DNA from: Clostridiales bacterium
GTDB lineage: Bacteria > Bacillota > Clostridia > Saccharofermentanales > Saccharofermentanaceae
Reading direction: 5' to 3'
Assembly (NCBI GenBank): GCA_017478485.1
Contig: JAFVDI010000028.1
Location: 124,001 to 188,000 of the forward strand
Length of the DNA: 64,000 nt
Each line of letters opens with the position of its first letter. The stretch's first letter is position 1. Below, piece after piece: positions 41,241 through 50,111 of this stretch. The position numbers and the translations under genes were made by a program. The notes beneath the pieces are model-generated. The model was not told the DNA's origin and made no database searches. It saw only the letters and a list, made by a program, of their open reading frames with translations.

Positions 41241-43376
41241 ATGAAGAAATTCGGAAAAGTCCTTTTAAAGATACTTGCAGTACTGCTCATATTCCTTGTC
41301 GCCATGCTCGCATTCGCGGCACTCTGGACAATGGACACATGGCAGAACAACACCATGGATCAGATCATGTTCCACATCACCTCACCGGTCGAAGGAACCA
41401 GTTCAGACATCATCGTGGGATTTGTCCTTAAAGTGCTCCTGCCGACGATAGCGGTAACAGCCGCAGCTGTCATCGTCAAGCTGGTCCTTAAGAAAAAGGA
41501 AGCAAAACAGAAGGCACTCCGCACGGCAAACATCGTCACAGCCGTTGTTCTTGCCGCATTCCTCGGAGTATCCGCATTCCTCTTCATGAACAAGTACAAG
41601 GTCATCGAGTATTTCTCCACAAAGAGCGTAAACTCCGATTTCATAAAAGATAACTACGCCGATCCCGAGAAGACCGCTATCACCTTCCCCGAGAAAAAGC
41701 GCAACCTCATCTACATCTATCTCGAATCCGTTGAGATGACCTACGCCGACAAGAAGTCAGGCGGAGCTTTGGAATACAACTGCATCCCCGAGCTTACAAA
41801 GCTCGCCATGGAGAATGACTGCTTCAGCGGAAACAACGAGAAGCTCAATGGCGCCAAAGTATCTTTCGGCGCCACATATACGATGGGCGGAATGGTAGCC
41901 CAGTCATCAGGACTCCCCGTTGTCGGCGGCGTTGGAAATGCCGCTTCCCAGCAGGAATCCTTCTATCCCGGTGCCACCGTCCTTGGTGACATCCTCAAGC
42001 GCGAAGGCTACAACAACGAACTCATGGTAGGTTCAAAAGTCGAATTCGGCGGCCGCGGCGTTTATTTCGGAAAGCACGGAGACTACAAGCTCTTCGACTA
42101 TACTTACGCGCTCAAGAACAAAATGCTCCCTTCTGACGACTACTATGTCTGGTGGGGATTTGAGGACCAGAAGCTCTTCACTTTCGCCAAGGATGAACTC
42201 AAGGACTTAGCTTCGAAAGGCGCACCTTTCAACCTCACCCTTCTGACCGTCGACAGCCATTTCGAAGACGGATATGTCTGCCCTCTCTGCAAGGATGAAT
42301 ACGGCACACAGTATGCAAATGTAATGGCATGTTCATCAAGGCAGCTCAAGGAATTCATCGACTGGATCAAGCAGCAGGATTTCTATGAGAACACCACCAT
42401 CGTCCTGAACGGCGACCATCTCACGATGGACAAGGACTTCCTTGCAAGCATCGATGCACAGTACGACAGAAGGACTTTCACCGCCATAATCAATTCTGCG
42501 GTAAAGCCTGAAGAGAACAAAGCCCGTGAATACAATACCCTTGACCTCTTCCCCACGACTCTTGCCGCAATGGGCTGCAAGATCGAAGGTGACAGACTCG
42601 GCCTCGGCACGAACCTTTATTCATCGAAAAAGACCCTCATCGAGGAATTCGGAGAGGGCTACGTAAACGGAGAGCTCGCAAAGAACTCGGAGTTCATGAA
42701 CAGCATCAGCAGCTGGGATCCTTTTGATTTCAACACTATCACATACCAGAAGATCCTGAATGCCTCCATCCAGTTCGGTACTGCCGACAACAAGAAGTTT
42801 GCCGTGATCGGACTTTCCGGCACCGAAAACATCAACGCGAAGACCACCGGCTTCATTGCAAGGCTCAAGGATGAGGAAGGCAATATCCTCGATTCCTCCG
42901 ACATGCAGATCGATGAGAACAGGGTCTATAACGCAAATCTCGAAGTAACAAAGATCGGCGCTACAAAGCTCGTAACTCTTGAGATCAGCGCAAAAGACGC
43001 AAAGGGCGCTGAGCATCTCGTATATTCAGAGAACGGATTCTTCGGAAACCACATCGTTTTCGAGAGGAACCGTAAGGTCAAGCCTTCCGCCAAGATCAAC
43101 ACGAGTGCAGTTATCGACGGCAAGACACTTACCGTTACTGCTTCAGGCTTTGAGAACCCGAACGACATCAGCCTTGTCTACATCTATGTATGGGATAAGA
43201 AGTCGGTCAAGTCACCTCAGTACATCCTCCTCGAGCGCACAGAAGACGCAAACGGCGTAACCTACAGTGCAAATGTTGATATCTCCAGGATGAAGAAAGA
43301 CTCGCTCAAGGTCAGACTGTATCAAAAGGCGAGCGGCGGAACCTGCAAGGTCTGGACGTCAGTCGATATCAAATAA
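41241..43376 (+). CDS. LTA synthase/MdoB-like phosphoglycerol transferase
   Basis: The protein has 711 residues. Three N-terminal membrane helices (about 8-30, 55-78, 94-113) are followed by a sulfatase-fold catalytic domain (about 145-465). The metal site includes NLIYIYLESVE, the presumed nucleophile threonine in ATYTMGGMVAQSSG, LTVDSHFEDGY and LNGDHLTMD. A C-terminal region of about 240 residues is beta-rich. The TMGGM setting is closer to OpgB/MdoB phosphoglycerol transferases than to LtaS. It should transfer phosphoglycerol to a surface polymer. It lies 20 bases after trpS. Confidence 0.87.
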   Translation: MKKFGKVLLKILAVLLIFLVAMLAFAALWTMDTWQNNTMDQIMFHITSPVEGTSSDIIVGFVLKVLLPTIAVTAAAVIVKLVLKKKEAKQKALRTANIVTAVVLAAFLGVSAFLFMNKYKVIEYFSTKSVNSDFIKDNYADPEKTAITFPEKKRNLIYIYLESVEMTYADKKSGGALEYNCIPELTKLAMENDCFSGNNEKLNGAKVSFGATYTMGGMVAQSSGLPVVGGVGNAASQQESFYPGATVLGDILKREGYNNELMVGSKVEFGGRGVYFGKHGDYKLFDYTYALKNKMLPSDDYYVWWGFEDQKLFTFAKDELKDLASKGAPFNLTLLTVDSHFEDGYVCPLCKDEYGTQYANVMACSSRQLKEFIDWIKQQDFYENTTIVLNGDHLTMDKDFLASIDAQYDRRTFTAIINSAVKPEENKAREYNTLDLFPTTLAAMGCKIEGDRLGLGTNLYSSKKTLIEEFGEGYVNGELAKNSEFMNSISSWDPFDFNTITYQKILNASIQFGTADNKKFAVIGLSGTENINAKTTGFIARLKDEEGNILDSSDMQIDENRVYNANLEVTKIGATKLVTLEISAKDAKGAEHLVYSENGFFGNHIVFERNRKVKPSAKINTSAVIDGKTLTVTASGFENPNDISLVYIYVWDKKSVKSPQYILLERTEDANGVTYSANVDISRMKKDSLKVRLYQKASGGTCKVWTSVDIK

Positions 43377-43385
43377 CAAAAGGGA

Positions 43386-44006
43386 TCAGTGCTGATTCGG
43401 ATAGACCAGACGCCTGTCTGTGTCGAACCATTCAGCACAGGTTCTGAAGCCCCAGACAATAAGGCGTCCCATGTCGGTGATCGAATAAGTTCCGTCAGGA
43501 TTCTGCTTGATCGTACCTGTTACGACCTGCTCATTGAAACGCTTTTCAAAAGCGCCGTAATCGTTAACGTATTTGGCGGTAAAGACCTCACCTACTGATT
43601 CCTGGGTGAATGTCTTGTCGGAATTCTGGTCCATGTAGCTGAGCATGAAAACGGAAACGGAACGCTCGACGGTAACCGGAACGAGCGTGAAGATGACCGT
43701 GTTCACACAGCAGAATATAACGAACATCATTATGATGTCCCTGACAGTCACGAATTTCCAGAATTTTCTGATGACGCCCATGACTATTGCGGCTATGAGT
43801 CCCGTAAGGATTATGAAAGCCAGTCCCCTGTACATGAGGACGTCCATGTTCTTGAGAAGGCCAGTATGGAACAGCCCGACAAACATGACCGAGCATACCA
43901 GGTAGATAACGGCGTAGATCAGTATCAGCAATATTACGCCGCCGGCGGATGATTTCTTTTTCTTATCTTTCTTAGCACCGGTATCCTGAACTGATGTTTC
44001 GCTCAT
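43386..44006 (-). CDS. Three-helix membrane protein of unknown function
   Basis: The protein has 206 residues. A Lys-rich cytoplasmic tail (KKDKKKKS) precedes three membrane helices (about 22-45, 58-78 and 88-110). An extracytoplasmic domain of about 90 residues (QNPDGTYSITDMGRLIVWGFRTCAEWF) follows. No family recognised. It overlaps the preceding zinc-ribbon gene by four bases, so the two are made together. Confidence 0.72.
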   Translation of the reverse strand: MSETSVQDTGAKKDKKKKSSAGGVILLILIYAVIYLVCSVMFVGLFHTGLLKNMDVLMYRGLAFIILTGLIAAIVMGVIRKFWKFVTVRDIIMMFVIFCCVNTVIFTLVPVTVERSVSVFMLSYMDQNSDKTFTQESVGEVFTAKYVNDYGAFEKRFNEQVVTGTIKQNPDGTYSITDMGRLIVWGFRTCAEWFDTDRRLVYPNQH

Positions 44007-44389
44007 TTTTTCTCTTCGCCGCCCTTCTCACGGATCTCACTTTCCGCTTTGCTCTGGGCACGATCTATAGAGCTTGCCACATAGGCAATACCCTGCATAC
44101 TGACTCTGATAGCCGTGCCGCAATATGCGCAGCAACCTGCGGAACCGAGTCTTATCCTTGTATTGGTGGAGCCGCAGTTAGGGCACTCTACCGCAACGCT
44201 CTCGCGCGCGATCTTCTGCTCATAAGCGGTCCTCTTGAAGCTTGCTGTTTCTGCTTTCGCACGCTGGGACTGAGCCAGTGCCTCACTGCGGGCCTGCGCT
44301 TCCAAAGCGCGTGCTCTTTCGATCTCCTGCTGTGCGCGGATATTTTCACTAATGGACAACCCAAGCTTTATCATCCAACCCAGATTCAT
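44003..44389 (-). CDS. Small zinc-ribbon protein
   Basis: The protein has 128 residues. A helical, Ala/Glu/Arg-rich first half (ISENIRAQQEIERARALEAQARSEA; probable coiled coil) is followed by a zinc ribbon, CPNCGS and CCAYCGT near 75-100. Function unknown. It may regulate or anchor to the membrane partner encoded directly downstream. Confidence 0.72.
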   Translation of the reverse strand: MNLGWMIKLGLSISENIRAQQEIERARALEAQARSEALAQSQRAKAETASFKRTAYEQKIARESVAVECPNCGSTNTRIRLGSAGCCAYCGTAIRVSMQGIAYVASSIDRAQSKAESEIREKGGEEKK

Positions 44390-44433
44390 CCTTCTACCCC
44401 CTTATAGTCCTGAAAGGCCCTTAAACCTGTATA

Positions 44434-45039
44434 TCAATATATCACAGATTCCATCTCTCTTGCCAGTCTCGGAACGGGTAAGCCGACGACGTTGGAAAAG
44501 TCTCCGTCAATCTTTCTGACCAGCAGCGCACCGCCGTTCTGAATGCCGTACGCGCCTGCCTTGTCATAAGGTTCATCTGAGCTGCAGTATCTCTCGATAA
44601 GGTCTTTCTGATACTTGTCGAGGTCAAAGAATTCAACCTGCGTTTCTTCGGTAAAGCACTTTGTTGTTTCAGATGTGATAAGTGCCACGCCTGTTGCTAC
44701 TATATGCTTTCTTCCGGAAAGTCTTGTCAGCATCGAAACGGCATCTTCTTTGTCCGCGGGCTTTCCGAAGATCTCATCGTCCAGGACAACGGAAGTGTCC
44801 GCTCCTATTACCAGGACCTGCTTTTTCTCGTCTTCGGAAAGTTCATCAAAGACGGCTCTCGCTTTCAGAAGCGCAAGACCTTCGCTTACACGCAGAGCAG
44901 GAGTGCCGTTGTTCTCCATAAATGTCTCGGCCGAACGCTCGTCGACATCTTTGGTTATTATCTCGAAATCATTTGTAATCAAAGACAGCAATTCGCGCCT
45001 CCTGGGAGACGCGCTTGCTAGGATCAATCTTTTGTTCAA
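44434..45039 (-). CDS. maf: Maf-family nucleotide pyrophosphatase
   Basis: The protein has 201 residues. LILASASPRRRELL is the Maf signature, VIGADTSVVLDDEIFGKP the substrate loop and SGRKHIVATGVAL follows; EPYDKAGAYGIQ near 160 completes the active site. Maf proteins hydrolyse dTTP/UTP or modified nucleotides to monophosphates and influence septation. It overlaps the SDR gene by four bases. Confidence 0.95.
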   Translation of the reverse strand: MNKRLILASASPRRRELLSLITNDFEIITKDVDERSAETFMENNGTPALRVSEGLALLKARAVFDELSEDEKKQVLVIGADTSVVLDDEIFGKPADKEDAVSMLTRLSGRKHIVATGVALITSETTKCFTEETQVEFFDLDKYQKDLIERYCSSDEPYDKAGAYGIQNGGALLVRKIDGDFSNVVGLPVPRLAREMESVIY

Positions 45040-46373
45040 CCCTCGTTTCCTCCATCGGGTTCCTTCGGAGGTTCCTCAGGTTTCTTGGGGATATCCGGGA
45101 TTATGCTCTTAGCAGGAGCCTGTGCTTCCGGAGCTTCTTCCTTCGGTGCTTCTGCGGGAGCGGCATCCTTTCCGGGGATGATGCTCTTTGCGGTAGCAGG
45201 TGCTGCTTCCGGTGCCTTTGCTGCGACCGGTCTGGCTGCTGCCGCAGGTCTTGACCCTGTTACTGCAGGTCTTGCAGGAGCAGCATTTGCTGCAGATGCT
45301 GAAGACTCCTTCTTGATCTTGGCCGACATTGCAACGGCAGACATCTTGGGTTCTGAACCGACGCTCTTGGCGATCTGGCTTGAACCGCTTACGCCGCTGA
45401 TAGTGTCGCTGAGCGAAGACTTGAAGTCGATCGTGCTCTCCGGAATGACACCTTCACTGTTAGCTGAAAACTTAGTCTCAGGATTGTCTCTGAACAGCGT
45501 GTAGACTTCTCTCGGATTCTCCTTGTGAGTGATCTTGTAGTAGAAGTTAACGAACTTGGCCATCGATTCGCTCATTACGAACTTGGAAGCTGTCTTAACG
45601 GGCGCATCGATACCCTGTGTCTCATTGATGTCTGCGAAGAACTCGGAACTCGTCTTGTATTCGCCGCTGATGATGTATCCGGAACCCGGTTCAATGCTCT
45701 TGTCTGCAAGAGCGAGCATTGCGTTTGCGACGTCTCTTACATCGACGAATGCGTGGCCGCCTTCCTTCGGAGGAAGTGTTCCGTTCTTAAGATAACTGTT
45801 GATGATCTTGTTGATCTCGTAATCCTCTGAATAACCCGGGCCGATGATGAATGTCGGAAGCACCATTACGGCATTGAGTCTGTTGAGGGTTACACGCTCC
45901 ATGATGTAAGCTGCGGCATCAGCCTTGGACTTGGCATATTCGCCGTCAACCAGGTTGCGGTTGAAGTTCATCTTGAGTCCGTCAGGTACAGCCTCGGGAT
46001 TGATAGCGTATGCCGAGCTCAGATAAACGAGTTTTCCGATCTTGCGCTTGAGGCACATGTCGGCGATGTTCTCTGCACCGATAACATTAACTCTTCTCAT
46101 GGTAAGGTTTGTCTTATCAGTAAGAGAGATATATTCATCCGTATGGAAAAGGATCGCGCTTCTCGGATCCTCAAGATCGAAGAACTCCTTCATGGAATCC
46201 TTGTCTGTGGAAATTCCGTATTTGATCTCGATATTCGGGTTGCCCTTGTAGATCGAAATGTCTGAAAGCTCGCTTGCAAGTATCCTTACCGTTTCGCCGC
46301 GTTCAAGAAGCATGCTGACGATGATCTTGCCGAGTGCACCTTCGCCGCCTGATACCAGATATTTTACTGACAT
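45036..46373 (-). CDS. Extended SDR (NAD-dependent epimerase-like) with Pro/Ala-rich tail
   Basis: The protein has 445 residues. An extended SDR domain (1-300) has GGEGALGKIIVSML (GxxGxxG), LVYLSSAYA and YAKSKADAAAYIM (YxxxK), with an HAFVDVRDVANAML substrate region. The last 120 residues are low-complexity Pro/Ala/Lys/Glu with a repeated AKSIIP motif, an unusual extension. It probably acts on a nucleotide sugar or a steroid-like small molecule. It starts a two-gene unit with maf. AGAGGAAAAAGCA precedes the ATG. Confidence 0.83.
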   Translation of the reverse strand: MSVKYLVSGGEGALGKIIVSMLLERGETVRILASELSDISIYKGNPNIEIKYGISTDKDSMKEFFDLEDPRSAILFHTDEYISLTDKTNLTMRRVNVIGAENIADMCLKRKIGKLVYLSSAYAINPEAVPDGLKMNFNRNLVDGEYAKSKADAAAYIMERVTLNRLNAVMVLPTFIIGPGYSEDYEINKIINSYLKNGTLPPKEGGHAFVDVRDVANAMLALADKSIEPGSGYIISGEYKTSSEFFADINETQGIDAPVKTASKFVMSESMAKFVNFYYKITHKENPREVYTLFRDNPETKFSANSEGVIPESTIDFKSSLSDTISGVSGSSQIAKSVGSEPKMSAVAMSAKIKKESSASAANAAPARPAVTGSRPAAAARPVAAKAPEAAPATAKSIIPGKDAAPAEAPKEEAPEAQAPAKSIIPDIPKKPEEPPKEPDGGNEG

Positions 46374-46515
46374 TGCTTTTTCCTCTCTTCCCGATAGAGT
46401 ATGAAATCAAAACAGAATTAATAACTTAATTGTATTTCACTAATAAAAACTCCGTAAACCTTTTTGAGAACTTTTTTGTTAAAAATATGTTACAAATTAA
46501 TGCGGAAATTACGTA

Positions 46516-46544
46516 TTGACAATTGCTTGAGCCTCGTCTATGCT
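46516..46544 (+). promoter_or_regulatory. Promoter of the T-box leader RNA
   Basis: TTGACA (46516-46521), 17 bases, TATGCT (46539-46544). Transcription should begin near 46551, followed by a small hairpin ATGTTCC/GGAACAT before stem I. The remaining 5' part of the 529-base gap between genes (46374-46515) is AT-rich with no gene seen. Confidence 0.75.
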
Positions 46545-46588
46545 TACAGATGTTCCCTCGGGAACATACAACTTAATACTTTCACAAA

Positions 46589-46856
46589 GGCTGTGACGAA
46601 GAGGTCAGCAGATCATACGATCTTACAGAGAACCGTGTTAGCTGAGAAACGGGACTTCGCGAACTGCAAAAGACTATCACTTCCGAGCCGGCATTCCGAA
46701 AGGGTTCATCCCAAGTAGACAGTGCCCGTTATGCTGCGTTAATGTAAAGGAGTTGTCAGACTTCGTAAGTGGCAGCCGCAAGGCTTGCAAATTGAGTGGT
46801 ACCGCGGATTATTATTCGTCTCAATGTCCAGGAAGGATGTTGGGGCGCTTTTTTTT
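46589..46856 (+). ncRNA. T-box riboswitch with terminator
   Basis: The stem I base pairs GGCT/AGCC and GTGA/TCAC, with a kink-turn-like CGAAGAG opposite TTCCG. The apical part AGAGAACCG...GCTGAGAAACGG is typical. The T-box sequence is TGGTACCGCGG (46797-46807), whose T after TGG predicts a tRNA with discriminator A. The terminator stem is CGTCTCAATG (46817-46826) with TGTTGGGGCG (46838-46847) and eight T. The trinucleotide after GAA in the 3' strand of the specifier region is CTG (46664-46666, Leu). Other readings such as TTC (Phe) are not excluded. It controls the fusion enzyme gene directly downstream. Confidence 0.9.
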
Positions 46857-46902
46857 GCCCCGACGAGGCACAAACAGGATCAACTGCAAAAGGAGAAAAC
46901 GT

Positions 46903-49251
46903 ATGTCAAATCAAAACAGCAACGTAGAGTTAAGACTACAGGAAGTTGCAGACAGAGTTCACGGCCTCAGGCTCGACATGGGTCTCTCGCCTGAAGAAGT
47001 TGCTTCCAAGCTTGATATTTCGACAGAGGAATATCTCAAGTTCGAAGGAGGCACCCAGGATTTCAACTTCACGTTCATTTACAAGTTCGCAAACCTCGCC
47101 GGCGTTGAGATCTCGGATATCATGGAAGGTTCATCACCTGCCCTCAAGGAATACGCCGTAACAAGAAACGGTCAGGGAAGCCCTATCACAAGGCGTACAG
47201 GCTACAAGTACCAGCGTCTTGCATCACGTTTCAAGAATAAGCTCTGCGAGCCCTTCCGCGTCGTAGTCCCTTATTCAGAGGAAGCTCTTAACCCTCCGTA
47301 TCACCTCGTTTCACACAACTATCAGGAAATGAACATCGTCGTTAAAGGTACCCTCAAGGTCATCATCGGCGATTCCTCCGAGGTCCTTCACGAAGGCGAT
47401 TCCATCTACTTCGACTCCACCCAGCCCCACGGCGAGTTCGCTTTAGGCGGCGAGGACTGTGTCTTCTATGCGATCATCCTCAACCCTGAGGCATGGGGCA
47501 AAGGCGAGAACTACACCACGCCTTACAACTCTGAAGAAATGCGTACTGACAACGTCACAAACGTTGATGCGGCAAATCTCGAAGATCCGGTCTATGCACA
47601 TTATCTCAACGGCATCCTCGATGAGAACGGCACGATGGTCGACGTTGACGTAAACGTTCCGGCTTGCAAGAAGTTCAACTTCGCATTCGACTGCGTTGAC
47701 GTCATCGCTGACAAGAACCCCAACAAGCTCGCTATGCTCTGGGTTGCAAAAGACTGCGTGACCGAGAGGAGATTCACATTCGGAGACATCAAGAAGTATT
47801 CCAACATGACAGCAAACTACTTCAAGTCTCTGGGCATCGGCAAAGGCGACAAGGTCGTTCTCGTACTCAAGAGACACTACCAGTTCTGGTTTGCCATGAT
47901 GGGCCTCGAAAAGCTCGGCGCGATCGCCATCCCCGCTACCCACCTCCTCCGTGACCACGATTACGAATACCGCTTCAATGCCGCAGGTGTTAAGGCAGTC
48001 TTCTGCACCGCCGATGACGATGCTGCAGACGAAGCCGAGAAGGCGGCAAAGGCATGCGGAGTCGAGACTCTCATCCTCTGCAACGGTTCAAGACCCGGAT
48101 GGCATGACTTCAACGAAGAGTTCAAGAACTTCTCCGATGTTTTCGAGCGTCCTGAGGATTATGCCTGCGGCTACGATCCCATGGTCATGTTCTTCACATC
48201 AGGAACATCAGGCTATCCTAAGATGGCTCTGCATTCCTACATGTATGCCATCGGCCACATCCCTACGGCTAAATACTGGCAGAACGTAGATCCTAACGGT
48301 CTCCACTTCTCCATCTCCGATACCGGCTGGGGTAAGGCACTCTGGGGCAAGCTCTACGGCCAGTGGCTCTGCGAAGCACCTGTCTTCACATTCGACTTCG
48401 ACCGCTTCAAGGCTGAAGAGATCCTCCCGATGTTCAAGAAATACAACATCACAACATTCTGCGCACCTCCGACAATGTTCAGGTTCTTCATCAAGGAAGA
48501 CCTTTCAAAGTACGATCTTTCTTCACTCAAGTATGCGGTCACTGCAGGTGAAGCTCTGAACCCCGAGGTCTTCAACAAGTTCATGGAAGCTACTGGCATC
48601 AGGCTCATGGAGGGCTTCGGCCAGACAGAGACAACGCTCGTTATCGCAAACCTCGTAGGCTCCAAGATCAAGCTCGGCTCCATGGGCAAGCCCAATCCGC
48701 TCTACGACGTTAAGATCCTCGATCCCGACGGCAACGTCTGCAAGCCGGGTGAGACAGGCGAGATCTGCATCAACACTCAGAACTATCATCCGAAGGGACT
48801 GTTCCTCCAGTACTACCTCGCACCCGAGCTCACATCAGATGCCTGGCATGACGGCTGGTATCACACAGGCGATACCGCATGGATGGATGAGGACGGCTAC
48901 ATCTCTTATGTCGGCCGTACGGACGACGTCATCAAGTCTTCCGGCTACCGTATCGGACCCTTCGAGATCGAGAACGTCATCATGGAGCTTCCTTATGTTC
49001 TCGAGTGCGCTGTTACAGGTGCACCTGACCCGCAGGGCGTCAGAGGCATCGTCGTAAAGGCAACGATCACTCTCGTCAAAGGAACCGAAGGTACCGAAGA
49101 GCTCAAGAAAGAGATCCAGCACTACGTCAAGGAGAAGACAGCTCCTTACAAGTATCCCCGTATCGTTGAGTTCGTTGATGAGCTTCCTAAGACCTTCAAC
49201 GGCAAGATCATGAGAAAAGCCATCAGAAACGACGACAACAAGAAACAGTAA
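46903..49251 (+). CDS. HTH-cupin-acyl-CoA synthetase fusion
   Basis: The protein has 782 residues in three parts. An XRE-type helix-turn-helix (about 8-70; LRLDMGLSPEEVASKLDISTEEYLKFE) is followed by a cupin domain (about 100-215; HNYQEMNIVVKGTLKVIIGD, EGDSIYFDSTQPHGE). An AMP-forming ligase (about 245-780) has FFTSGTSGYPKMALHS, GFGQTETT, YHTGDTAWMDEDGYISYVGRTDDVIKSSGYRIGP and the catalytic lysine in NGKIMRKAI. The ligase part resembles medium/branched-chain acyl-CoA synthetases. The ATG at 46903 has AAAAGGAG upstream. T-box control ties it to an amino acid, possibly leucine catabolites such as isovalerate. Whether the N-terminal parts bind DNA or allosterically control the ligase is open. 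Confidence 0.92.
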   Translation: MSNQNSNVELRLQEVADRVHGLRLDMGLSPEEVASKLDISTEEYLKFEGGTQDFNFTFIYKFANLAGVEISDIMEGSSPALKEYAVTRNGQGSPITRRTGYKYQRLASRFKNKLCEPFRVVVPYSEEALNPPYHLVSHNYQEMNIVVKGTLKVIIGDSSEVLHEGDSIYFDSTQPHGEFALGGEDCVFYAIILNPEAWGKGENYTTPYNSEEMRTDNVTNVDAANLEDPVYAHYLNGILDENGTMVDVDVNVPACKKFNFAFDCVDVIADKNPNKLAMLWVAKDCVTERRFTFGDIKKYSNMTANYFKSLGIGKGDKVVLVLKRHYQFWFAMMGLEKLGAIAIPATHLLRDHDYEYRFNAAGVKAVFCTADDDAADEAEKAAKACGVETLILCNGSRPGWHDFNEEFKNFSDVFERPEDYACGYDPMVMFFTSGTSGYPKMALHSYMYAIGHIPTAKYWQNVDPNGLHFSISDTGWGKALWGKLYGQWLCEAPVFTFDFDRFKAEEILPMFKKYNITTFCAPPTMFRFFIKEDLSKYDLSSLKYAVTAGEALNPEVFNKFMEATGIRLMEGFGQTETTLVIANLVGSKIKLGSMGKPNPLYDVKILDPDGNVCKPGETGEICINTQNYHPKGLFLQYYLAPELTSDAWHDGWYHTGDTAWMDEDGYISYVGRTDDVIKSSGYRIGPFEIENVIMELPYVLECAVTGAPDPQGVRGIVVKATITLVKGTEGTEELKKEIQHYVKEKTAPYKYPRIVEFVDELPKTFNGKIMRKAIRNDDNKKQ

Positions 49252-49280
49252 TTTCTCCGTATTGGGTTTTATGTGTTACT

Positions 49281-49308
49281 CGGACCTTCCGCACTTGCGG
49301 GAGGTCCG
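49281..49308. terminator. Intrinsic terminator after the acyl-CoA synthetase
   Basis: CGGACCTTCCGCA pairs with TGCGGGAGGTCCG with one mismatch, followed by TTTTTT. It lies between convergent genes. Confidence 0.9.
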
Positions 49309-49322
49309 TTTTTTAACTTTCA

Positions 49323-50111
49323 TCATCCGAAAATGCTGGTGACATAACTCATGGAATCCCTTAGTTCACGTCCAGAAACCTTGGAACCCATTTCAATAGA
49401 GACAAAACCCTGATATCCTGTATCTTCCAGCAGGAACTTCAATTCCCGGTGAATGCTTCTTTCCCTTACCGATGCCAGGCCGGGTTCGCTGATGTGAACA
49501 TGATTGATCAGATCTTCGTTGCCGTTCAAGACACCGAGATCTTCATTGTTATGGATCATGGTTCCCAGATCCAGATTGAGCCTGAGTCCTTCAGAACCGG
49601 TCTGCAAAATAAACTCCACAGCTTCTTTTGTCGTATTGATAAAGTTGGTATTGTAGATTGGAGGATTGGCCTCAAGGCCTATACACGTTCCTTTGCTATG
49701 CGCATAATCACCTATTTCTTTAAAGAATTCATGCGCTGCATCTGCATTGCTGTTTTCAGGGATATTCCTGTTTCTCGGGCACCCGAATACCAGATTTGAA
49801 CAATTGACGGCCGCAGCAAAATCCACGGCTTTTTTAGTGTATCCGGCCAGGATTTCCCTCTCGTTTTCCCCGCTCCATATGCATTCATTCCTTCCATACC
49901 ATATGGATTGAATGGATGGTATCGAAAGCCCGTATTCTTTTTTCAATCCGGCAGCAAAAGCGGATGCTTCGGATAAGCGGTCATACGGTTCTTGCGGAAA
50001 TATCCTTGTCGGAGCTATCTCCAGTCCCTGAAACCCCATATCACAGAGCAGCTTATACATTTCCACATCGGTTTCGGATGTCCAGGCTATGTTGGAAACA
50101 GACAGTTTCAT
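49323..50111 (-). CDS. TIM-barrel sugar phosphate isomerase/epimerase
   Basis: The protein has 262 residues of the xylose-isomerase-like AP endonuclease 2 superfamily. MKLSVSNIAWTSETDVEMYKLLCDMGFQGLEIAPTR opens the barrel; GLEANPPIYN, LNLDLGTMIHN and VHISEPGLASV hold the metal ligands Glu, Asp, His and His. It isomerises or epimerises an unidentified sugar. It starts immediately at the aldo/keto reductase stop (TGAATG). It is the last gene of an AT-richer five-gene run. Confidence 0.85.
   Translation of the reverse strand: MKLSVSNIAWTSETDVEMYKLLCDMGFQGLEIAPTRIFPQEPYDRLSEASAFAAGLKKEYGLSIPSIQSIWYGRNECIWSGENEREILAGYTKKAVDFAAAVNCSNLVFGCPRNRNIPENSNADAAHEFFKEIGDYAHSKGTCIGLEANPPIYNTNFINTTKEAVEFILQTGSEGLRLNLDLGTMIHNNEDLGVLNGNEDLINHVHISEPGLASVRERSIHRELKFLLEDTGYQGFVSIEMGSKVSGRELRDSMSYVTSIFG

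Noticed and set aside
46664..46666. Definite assignment of the T-box to leucine
   Set aside because: CTG follows the usual GAA, but part of it can also pair in stem I, and TTC (46656-46658) is nearby. I keep leucine only as the favoured reading.
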